Part shown: positions 56,451 to 64,000 of the stretch, piece by piece
How positions within the stretch are numbered: position 1 is the stretch's first letter
Layout: the number at the start of each line of letters is the position of its first letter
Assembly (NCBI RefSeq): GCF_902686445.1
Contig: NC_062217.1
Span: 174,781,598-174,845,597, forward strand
DNA: 64,000 nucleotides
Reading direction: 5' to 3'
From: Sciurus carolinensis
Lineage: Eukaryota > Chordata > Mammalia > Rodentia > Sciuridae
Translations under genes and position numbers: made by a program
The notes under the pieces: model-generated
Databases searched by the model: none
Told to the model about the DNA's origin: nothing
The model's input: only the letters and a program-made list of their open reading frames with translations

Positions 56451-57337
56451 CTGCCCAAGTGGCTCCCGTGCCGGCGCTCCCCAGGTACGTGCACGCGCTG
56501 TTCACTCGCAGGTCAGCACGGCGGACACAGATAAACGGGTCCACCCGGGTGACTTTATTCCTCAGACCTTCCTGGGAAACAGCCTCCAGAACAGGGTTCC
56601 ACGCGTGTCCCTGGTGAACACACGCAGTGTTTGAAAACGAGAATCGAAAACGGAAATTGTCAGGCGCTTGTCATCGTTTTCAGCGGCCAAGACGGGTCTC
56701 GCCGAATTTCTGCTTCGACGTGGCGTAAGGCGGCACGACTGGGTCTGTCCCTGAGGACCTGGTGCCCTGAGAGCGACCAAGCCTGAGCTGCGGAGCTGAG
56801 GCACTGGGGGCGACGGGGGCAGCGCGTGCTGAGCTCAGAGCCTCCCGCACCTGCAGACCCGCCCGGACCTTGCCCAGCTCCTGACCCTGAGGGAATGGTG
56901 ACCACGGAGGACGATGGGGGCTCAGCACTAGCAGGCCAGTTGGATGGAGAGACTGGAAGGTCGGGAGGGAGTCGTAGGCACTCCCTGCCGCCGCACGCGC
57001 ACTCCATAGCTGTGACGGCCCAGTCACCGCATCTGAAGGAGGACGGGAAACGTCCTGCAGGCCAGCAGGGCGGTGGCCTGACCCAGACCCACAACACCAG
57101 GCTCAGGGACGTCCATCCTCAGGCACTTCACAGTGCTCACGGGGCCCTTCCAAGTGGGGTCTCAGGGTCCAGTCTGAGGAGCAGTGGACAAGCCAACGGG
57201 AGAGTCAGGGGAGCAATCGGTGGCAGTGGGACAATGACCAGAGTGGAGGGAGCACAGGGGCCAGGTGCCCCTCGTAAAGGGACAAGGTCAGCGAGGCAAA
57301 GATCTTAACAAAGCAGGGTGAGCGACCACGAGAGCAC
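56451..57337. other. CpG-rich unassigned stretch
   Basis: CpGs are frequent between about 56460 and 57060 (for example GTACGTGCACGCGCTG, TCGACGTGGCGTAAGGCGGCACGACTGG, CCGCCGCACGCGCAC), so it could hold a small CpG island or promoter. No start site, TATA-type element or exon could be placed. It directly follows the candidate regulatory element. Confidence 0.3.
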
Positions 57338-58023
57338 CTGAGTGAAGGTGTCCCGGGCAGAGGTACATCCAAGGGGACAGCTAAGGCGTCCCCGACGGAG
57401 GCACATCCATGGGGACAGCTAAGGCGTCCCGGGCGGAGGTATGTCCACGGGGACAGCTAAGGCATCCCCGACGGAGGCACGTCCACGGGGACAGCTAAGG
57501 CATCCCCGACGGAGGCACATCCACGGGGACAGCTAAGGCATCCCCGACGGAGGCACATCCATGGGGACAGCTAAGGCGTCCCGGGCGGAGGTACATCCAA
57601 GGGGACAACTAAGGTGTCACGGGTGGAGGTACATCCAAGGGACAGTTAAGGTGTCCCAGGCGGAGGCACGTCCAAGGGGACAGCTAAGGTGTCCCGGGCG
57701 GAGGCACATCCATGGGGACAGCTAAGGTGTCCTGGGCGGAGGTACGTCCATGGGGACAGCTAATGCGTCCCGGGTGGAGGTACGTCCAAGGGGACAGCTA
57801 AGGTGTCCCGGGCGGAGGTACATCCATGGGGACAGCGAAGGCGTCCCGGGTGGAGGTATATCCAAGGGACAGTTAAGGTGTCCCCAGCGGAGGCGCGTCC
57901 AAGGGGACAGCTAAGGTGTCCTGGGCGGAGGTACATCCATGGGGACAGCTAAGGTGTCCCGGGCGGAGGTACATCCAAGGGGACAGCTAAGGTGTCCCAG
58001 CAAGGTACATCCACGGGGACAGC
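57338..58023. repeat. 38-bp minisatellite, about 18 copies
   Basis: Units ACATCCATGGGGACAGCTAA plus GGTGTCCCGGGCGGAGGT recur every 36-38 bp (for example at 57365 and 57403). Variants differ at a few fixed positions, such as CCCGACGGAGGC against CCGGGCGGAGGT. Adjacent copies share variants, as expected from unequal exchange. Each unit has several CpGs, making this a CpG-dense tandem array. Confidence 0.96.
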
Positions 58024-59599
58024 TCGCCACAAGACAGCAGCTTAGAGGACAGAGAGAAGCCCACAGAGAAGGAGATCCAGGAGTGAGGGAGGCCCGTGGC
58101 CCAGCGCAGGGCTGGGGGGTCCCCCCACACGTGGGGCTCTGGTCAACCCTTGGGCTCAGCTCAGGAGCAAGGTGTGGGAGGGTGCTCACAGTGGCTCACC
58201 AGGGGCCCCCAGTCCCGCTGCCCTCTGGACATCATGGTCCCTCTGGGGCTGGAAAGCTCAGCGCACTCCACAGCTGACCACCGAGCAGTAACCTAGCAGA
58301 GGCGCTTTGTCCCCTGGACAATTCTTGAATTCCTCACCTGTGAAACGGGGACAGATCCTGCCCCAGAGCACATCTGACCCTATCCCCTCTGACATGGACA
58401 CTGGACATTCATGGTCTTTTCACTTGCAGCCTGACCACATGCTACCTGCCCAGCGACCACAACCTGGCCAGGCACCTGGCAGGGCGGGGGGCTGATCCTC
58501 CTGGACTGGTTCTCTCTCCTTCCTTTGGAATTTCGTGGATTCCAGGCTAACATGGCCCTGGTCTTCTCTCCCATCTGGGCACATTTCCGGTGAGGTGTAA
58601 GTCTGTCTGGTCAAATGTCACTTTGTCCAGGGATCCCTCGCTTTGCTCCGAATGAGGTGGGTTTTGAGCTGAAACCCAGCTCGTCCTGGGGAGCCTGGGC
58701 TGAGCCAGGTCTGGCGGAAACCACACTGAGGGAGATGCCCGGGGAGCTGGGTACCTGTGCTCCTCACTGGGGCCTGCCCTGCCTACTCTCTCTCCTCCCT
58801 CCCTTACCTGTTCCCCACGTGCCCCTTGACAGCACCAGGGAAATGGCCCCTAAATAATCTGAACAAATGGAAGATGGGTTCCGAGCCTTAGTGGGTCTCA
58901 GAAGACAGACTGTGGCCTCACTGTGGCCTTCCACTGCAAGGGCCAGCTATTCCCTCAGGGACCATCATGGTGTGGGCTTCTCCTTGGGCACCCTGGGATC
59001 ATCTCAGCTACCTACTCGGCTCTACGGACATCTGCAGCTGCATGGGAGGAGAGGCCGGCACCCGCACGCCTGTTCTCCCTGTGGACATGGTGCATGCTTA
59101 GCCACGCGTACTCGGGCAGCCCTGGAGGGGCACCGTGATGGGGTCAGGGTGGGCAGGGTGGCAGCCATCCATGCCAGGAGGGGCCAGGGGAGCTCACCCC
59201 CATGTCTGAAGCGAAGAAGTCTTGCTCTCCAAGGAACGTGAGCAGGTCTCTGGCCCACCTTCCTCTTCTGAGTCCATATTCAAATCTTGACCTTCAGAGG
59301 CAATCTCAAAATGCCATTTTAAGAAAAGTCACTATTCAGGTGGTCACTGCAGGCCTCCGTGAGAATTCTTTTTCTCCTGTGCCTCTGTCTCATGATCTCA
59401 GCAAGCCACCACTGACCCTTGCTAACTAATGTTCCACATCTACTGTGAACTGTAAAACCCACCTCTGCTTCCCAGGAGGAGGCAGGGTCTCCCCGGAGAA
59501 ACCAGCTAGCATCTGTGCAGGTCCGTGGGGTCCGGGCCTTGCAGCGAGCCTGGATCTGGCTACCTGGGGAAGCCACCTGCAGACTGTGTCTATCGTGGA
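58024..59599. other. Unassigned sequence with a possible MIR fragment
   Basis: No gene is recognised. TTCCTCACCTGTGAAACGGGGACAG at 58331-58355 resembles the sense core of an MIR SINE. Confidence 0.35.
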
Positions 59600-59725
59600 G
59601 AATGAATGCAAATAGGCTCATTAGAACAAAGGAGATTCAAGGTTAATTTCCGTTTTTAGAAATCCACTGTACTTCACTGAAGATAATGTTACCTGACGCG
59701 AAGACTTATTTTCCTTAGAGGAGGG
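59600..59725. other. Short AT-rich island
   Basis: GCAAATAGGCTCATTAGAAC, GGTTAATTTCCG and GATAATGTTACC lie in a short repeat-free block. A weak regulatory candidate. Confidence 0.18.
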
Positions 59726-60569
59726 AATGTATGGTGCTGTGTCCAAGGCATTTCCACTGTGCCTGAGGCCGGGAGGCTGTGATAAGATGAGACCACAGGT
59801 CACCACTGCAGGGACACCGGGCGCGCTCCTCTGCTGCTCCAGGGCAGATCCCTGGAAGCTCGGGTGGCCCCACCTCCAGGCACCTCACAAGGCTGCTGCC
59901 TTAGGTCTCAGCCCTAAAGAGACCCTCCTCAGAATCTGTATACACTTCAGTCCACAAGCCTGACTCCATGGCCTCCCACCTCAGCCCCGAAGGGAAGACC
60001 ACCCCAAGCCAGGGAGCACCCGGCTCTACAAAGCCACTGGGGAAATGACCCAAGTCTCCAGCCCAGGAGCACAGCCGCCGAATCTGCCTGTCTGCAGCTT
60101 TCAAATTCCTCAGAAGTCTACTTGAGGCCACTTTCTCAAGAATTCAGAAACTATGTATGTGGTCAGCAGGAGTTTCAGGACCCAGCACTGCTTGCGGAGG
60201 TGTGTGGAGAGCACCACCTGAGTGGCAGAAGGCGCTGACCCCTGCCCGCAGCAGGAAGACCAGCTCTGCCCACCGGCAGCTTTTCACCCTGAGTTCATTA
60301 ATCTCCGACACAAGTTAGCACAGGGGAATATTTACCAGAAGAAGAAAGAAACGTGGCTGTAAGGCCCACGGGGCAGACTCCTCTCACTGGCTCACCACTC
60401 CCTTGGCACTTCCTCCAGTGCACGGGCTGGTGTTGAGCATGGTCAGATGCTCGTCAGACCCTTGTTGTACCAATTCAGGAGCCGTCACCAAAGCGCAGGG
60501 CTTCTGCAGCCAGGAGCTCGTGTTCTTACCTGCGAGACATCCCTACTTGCTTTGCAAAGGAGGAAAATA
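59726..60569. other. Unassigned sequence
   Basis: No gene or repeat is recognised. A line resembling old MIR text (TTTGCAAAGGAGGAAAATAAGG) begins near 60549. Confidence 0.3.
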
Positions 60570-60840
60570 AGGGGCTGGTAAACTGAATATTCCATTTTTA
60601 TCTAACATCCTTCCCACATGTTCATTTCATGCAGGTCTTGAACCTAACTTTCTGGCGAATTAAAGCTCTGGCGATAGCTATAATTCAGAGGAAACTGTGC
60701 ACCAGCTTATCTGGCTTTTTGCCCAGCTATCAGAGTATATAATTTGAGGGTGTATAATTTGAGACAAAAATGTATTCTCTGTTGGAAGAATATTTCTCAC
60801 TATACAATTTAAAGATAAGTGCATGTACACTCCAGAGCTG
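60570..60840. other. AT-rich island, candidate conserved non-coding element
   Basis: Repeat-free AT-rich sequence with GCGAATTAAAGC, GATAGCTATAATTC, CAGCTTATCTGGC (GATA-type TTATCT) and CCCAGCTATCAG, then a small duplication GTATATAATTTGAGGGTGTATAATTTGAG. The paired GATA-type and homeodomain-type cores make it a reasonable enhancer candidate. Confidence 0.3.
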
Positions 60841-61159
60841 ACCAGTCTTCTCGGCAAAAGCAGCTGAGATGAGCTAGGTTTTCAACACAGCTGTGAGCAA
60901 CCTCCCTGAGGGACCCAACCCTGGGTTGGAAGTATGTCTGTGGTGACAAGGACAGATCCAGTCCCCAAGAGTCCACCTCTCCTCACTTCCCCTGGAGACT
61001 TTTGTCTTAGGCCCGCAGATGGCAGACAGGAAGGGCAGGTCTCCCATGAGTCAGGGGCAGAGGCCAGCAGAGGTCTTCAGTACCCACTCCAGGATCTGAG
61101 ACCTTCAGGCGATGGGTCTGGGCTGGTGGTGCCCCTCAGCTGTGCAGGTACAGATCTTT
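60841..61159. other. Unassigned sequence
   Basis: No gene or repeat is recognised. Confidence 0.35.
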
Positions 61160-62155
61160 ATCGGAAGGTATAACCAACCTAGCCCACAAAAGTTCACAGA
61201 GATAAGGTGATAAGCTCGTGATGAAGAACACCAGATAAATCAGTGAGCAAGCCTCCAGGAGTGAGAATCAGCACAGCAACACAAGCCAACCTACACCCCA
61301 GAGACAGGGAGACCAGAATTCCATGTGCAGAAAATAAAACAATTGCATGTGAAATGTTTTCAAGAGAAGCAAAGATCAAGACACAATAAGGAATGGAGCA
61401 GATTTGAAAAAAAAATCATGGAATTTCTTGAGATTAAAATTATAATTGTTAGAATGACAAACTTCTTAGGGAGTTGAAATAGCAGATTAGACGTAGATGA
61501 AGAGAGATTTGGCAAATGAAAAAATACAGCCAAAGAAATTATCTCAAGAAGTATGGAGAACAAAGAGAAAGTAATATGAAGGGAAAAGTAAGAGGTATAA
61601 AATTTAGAATAAGAAAGTTTAACATATTCCTTACCAACATTTTAGAAGGCCAAAATGAAAAATATAAGAAGGAAGGAAAAATAAGAAAGATGTCCCAGAA
61701 ATGAAGAAAGACATACATCCACAAAAGCACAACCCACAAGCTAGGGGCGTTTTTAAAAGGCTCACATCTAGATAAATCATGATGTAAATCCTAAAATCAA
61801 AGGTGAAATCTTTAAAATATGTCCAAAGAAAAGACAGATGATATGCACGGGAAAATCATTTAGACTGGCGGCAAACCTCTCCAAAATTAATAGATATTAT
61901 AAGAAATCAAGAAAAAGTTTTCAAAGAGTTGAGTAAAAAGCAACTTTCCACCAGAAATCCATTCCTCAAAAATGAGACAAAAATAAGTATGTATTTTTAG
62001 ATAAGCAAAAACAGATTTACTACTAGCTGACCTTCATAAGAAGAAATTCTAAAGGATCTAATGCCAAAAAGTCTCAGAAGAATCATCTGAGAAAATCAAA
62101 TATTTAACAATATAGAATAACAATACTGATATTTTTTAAGAGTACCTAGTGAACA
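61160..62155 (+). mobile_element. Old L1/HAL1-type ORF1 remnant, plus strand
   Basis: This A-rich, T-poor stretch reads like a degenerate L1 ORF1 in sense. Blocks include ACACCCCAGAGACAGGGAGACCAGAATTCCATG, CCTAAAATCAAAGGTG, GAAAAAGTTTTCAAAGAG, AAGCAACTTTCCACCAGAAATCCATTCCTCAAAAATGAGACAAAAATAAG, TAGATAAGCAAAAACAGA and GAAGAAATTCTAAAGGATC. The last part matches the CAAAAATGAAGGCGAAATAAAGAC ... GACAAACAAAAGCTGAG region near the ORF1 end of old L1s and HAL1. Stops and indels destroy the frame. HAL1 and full L1 cannot be separated by eye. Confidence 0.7.
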
Positions 62156-62247
62156 ATCCAAGCATCTGTTAGGAGGAGCGGAGAAAAACAGCTGCTGCTA
62201 TCATATTGTCATAATGTCCTGGAGATGGTGCAGTGGAGATGGTGCAC
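62156..62247. other. Unassigned sequence
   Basis: A 15-bp direct repeat (GGAGATGGTGCAGTG / GGAGATGGTGCACCA type) occurs at about 62221-62250. No other feature is seen. Confidence 0.3.
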
Positions 62248-62445
62248 CAGAAACCAGGCACAATGGCACACGTCCGCAATCCCAGTGACTCTAGAAGCTG
62301 AGGCAGGAGGATCACAAGTTCAAAGCCAGCCTCAGCAAGATAGTGAAGCCCTGTTTCAAAGTAAGAAACAGAAAGGCCGGGGAAGTGGCTCAGTGGTAAA
62401 GCACCCTGGGTTCAACCCCCAGTAACAAATAAGAAAGAGAGAGAG
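62248..62445 (+). repeat. B1-dID (MEN-type) SINE, plus strand
   Basis: B1-like half: ACCAGGCACAATGGCACACG, GCAATCCCAGTGACTCTAGAAGCTGAGGCAGGAGGATCACAAG and AAAGCCAGCCTCAGCAAG. ID half: GGCCGGGGAAGTGGCTCAGTGGTAAAGC and GGGTTCAACCCCCAGTAAC. The tail AAATAAGAAAGAGAGAGAG leads straight into an opposite-facing SINE. Confidence 0.9.
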
Positions 62446-62630
62446 TCAGAGTTAAACCCAATGGCATTTGACCACTAAGCCATATCCCTAGCCCTTTTTC
62501 TTTATTTTTTATTTTGAGACAGGGTCTCCCTAAGTTGCTGAGGCTGGCTTTGAACTTGCAATCCTCCTGCCTTGGCTTCCCAAGCCACTGGGATTACAGG
62601 CATGCATCATCACACCTACTGACTTAAGGA
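62446..62630 (-). repeat. B1-dID (MEN-type) SINE, minus strand
   Basis: The plus strand shows the reverse complement of the dimer. AACCCAATGGCATTTGACCACTAAGCCATATCCCTAGCCC is the ID half. ATTTTGAGACAGGGTCTCCCTAAG, CTGGCTTTGAACTTGCAATCCTCCTGCCTTGGC and CACTGGGATTACAGGCATGC are the B1-like half. With the neighbour at 62248 it forms a tail-to-tail inverted pair. Confidence 0.9.
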
Positions 62631-62689
62631 TGTTTTCAAAAGTTGTTTCTTTGAAGAACAAACAAAATGGACAAATGATGCTGAACAAG

Positions 62690-63004
62690 TAGGTATTTTC
62701 AATGATGAGGTGAAAACACTTCTATAACTCACAGTAAGGTGGGGCACTAGGGAAGAATAGAGTTACTTTATATCAGGTAGAGAGGAGTGAAGGAAGGGGA
62801 AGGGGTATGGGGGAAGAAAGGATAGTAGAGTGAGTCAGACATTTTTACCTCATGTGCATGGACGACTGCATGACCAATATGATACTGCAACATGTACAAT
62901 CAGAAAAACAAGAAATTATACTCCATTTATGTATGATCTATCAAAATGCATAAATGCATTCTGTCATGCATAACTAATTAGAACAAATAAAAATTTTTTA
63001 AAAA
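62690..63004 (+). mobile_element. 5'-truncated squirrel-type L1 3' UTR, plus strand
   Basis: A purine-rich segment (GGAGTGAAGGAAGGGGAAGGGG, TATGGGGGAAGAAAGGATAGTAG) is followed by CATGACCAATATGATACTGCAAC, CTCCATTTATGTATGATCTATC, CATAAATGCATTCTGTCATGC, ATAACTAATTAGAACAAATAAAAA and an A/T-rich tail. The terminal block is shared with the sense 3' end at 22976-23069. No ORF2 sequence remains. Confidence 0.82.
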
Positions 63005-63290
63005 GGATAACTACTAATATAAGATATTGAAAAGGCGTGTAAATGTTTAGCAATCTTGTTCCAAAGACAATTTGCAAACTGTGATGCAAATATGAATTCT
63101 AAAATATGTAGGAATGACCTGTCAACCCAACCAGAATGAAAATACCAAGTACAGATAGTCATGCAATTAAGTGCATTAAATCAGTAGTTAAACATCTTTT
63201 CGCAAAAGGAAGACCAGGGTTTTATATTGTAATAGCAAATCCTGCAAATTATCTTTAAGGAAGATTCGTTCTAGTATTATAAGACTTTCA
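63005..63290. other. AT-rich sequence with a perfect octamer motif
   Basis: ATGCAAAT at 63084-63091 is a perfect POU octamer within GTGATGCAAATATGAATTC. Further AT-rich motifs (GTCATGCAATTAAGTGCATTAAATC) follow. No repeat is recognised after the L1 tail. Regulatory function is unproven. Confidence 0.25.
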
Positions 63291-64000
63291 AGGTGTCAGA
63301 ACGGAGGGGCCACTTCCCGATTCATTCCAGGAAGCCAGAGTGATTTCACACCAGCGCTGGTGAGTGCAGCGAAGAAAGACTCATGGAGGAAGGAGCCCGG
63401 CCAACAGCAGGGAGCCAGCACCGCGCGGGGGAGGGCGACCATCACCGTCACCAAGAGCCTGAGCCCACCAGGAACGCCAGAGATTTCATGTCGCGACGCA
63501 CTCAAAGGCCACACCACACAGTGACCAATTAAAAGAGAAAAACAGAAAAAGGGAAAGCAGGGGACAATCCAACACTGAATTATGGTCACCAACGCCGTGA
63601 CCGCTGCAGGCTAGAATGGCGGGTGCCTGGGAAGCTGAGGGTGGTTCTGAAGACCTGTCCTGCAGCGGGCTGCTGCCCAGCGTGACCACCCTCAGCCACA
63701 AGGCCAGCACCGAGGACCCCTGTGGTCAGTGCCAACGCTGCACTCAGACGCCAGGCAGGGCCAGTAACAATGGGCGTTGCAGATTTCAATGCAAAAACAC
63801 AGGAATGGAAAGAAGAAACGACACTCCCTGAACTCAGCACTTCAGCGGCTCTTGCGAGACGGCCTTCCGATGTCCTCAGGTGGGGAAATACTCGACAGCT
63901 CGGCTCGAAGTCGAGAGAAGGCGGGGAAACGATCACAGAGATGACGCTGCACTCCTAACAAGCGCCCATGCACCAGGAACGTCTAGGAACGGTTTCCCTG
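63291..64000. other. Unassigned sequence
   Basis: No gene or repeat is recognised up to the window edge. Confidence 0.35.

Noticed and set aside
58800..58840. Minus-strand donor GAACAG|GTAAGG
   Set aside because: A strong isolated donor, but the possible upstream acceptors have poor pyrimidine tracts and no open exon was found.
61516..61704. Lys-rich plus-strand frame of 62 codons
   Set aside because: It lies inside a degenerate L1/HAL1 ORF1 remnant with stops and indels on both sides.

Overview
The window looks like nuclear DNA from a squirrel-family rodent (Sciuridae). The main evidence is interspersed repeats. Several SINEs join a 7SL-derived B1-like left half to a tRNA-derived ID half (B1-dID/MEN type), an arrangement known from squirrels and related rodent families. 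Two L1 3' ends also carry a tail ending in a TAACTAATTAGAACAAATAAAA-like motif that I associate with squirrel L1s. There is no bacterial, organellar or viral gene content. I found no complete protein-coding gene. The many long open frames are what GC-rich, stop-poor DNA produces, and the longest ones run through minisatellites or low-complexity sequence.

The best coding signal is one internal exon on the minus strand at 43893-44090. It is 198 bp with matched phases, a canonical branch point, polypyrimidine tract and AG acceptor, and a CAG|GTAGG donor. It encodes an alanine-tract, Ser/Pro-rich peptide that I cannot assign to a gene. If real, much of the window could be intron of a large minus-strand gene.

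Layout: 1-6.4 kb is GC-rich unassigned DNA broken by short AT-rich islands. 6.4-6.9 kb is a 30-bp minisatellite. 7.9-20.1 kb holds an ID/B1 SINE, a SINE whose tail has grown into a GGAA microsatellite, and four ERVL-MaLR-type LTRs or LTR fragments, with AT-rich islands between them. 22.6-23.1 kb is an L1 with an inverted 5' part. 23.8-25.0 kb is a 1.25-kb minisatellite. 26.7-36 kb is GC-rich DNA with old L1 pieces, one plus-strand LTR and short tandem arrays. 40-54 kb holds the candidate exon, more minisatellites, an old minus-strand L1, a solo LTR with an exact 5-bp target duplication, and several SINEs. 54.5-58 kb has two enhancer-like AT-rich islands, a CpG-rich stretch and an 18-copy 38-bp minisatellite. 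60.5-63.3 kb is AT-rich and holds an old L1/HAL1-like ORF1 remnant, two head-to-head SINEs and a squirrel L1 3' UTR.

The number of distinct minisatellites, the high GC content and the scarcity of exons resemble subtelomeric mammalian DNA; that is an inference. Old L1 and MaLR boundaries are approximate because they were judged by eye. Function of the AT-rich islands is a hypothesis based on composition and motifs only.
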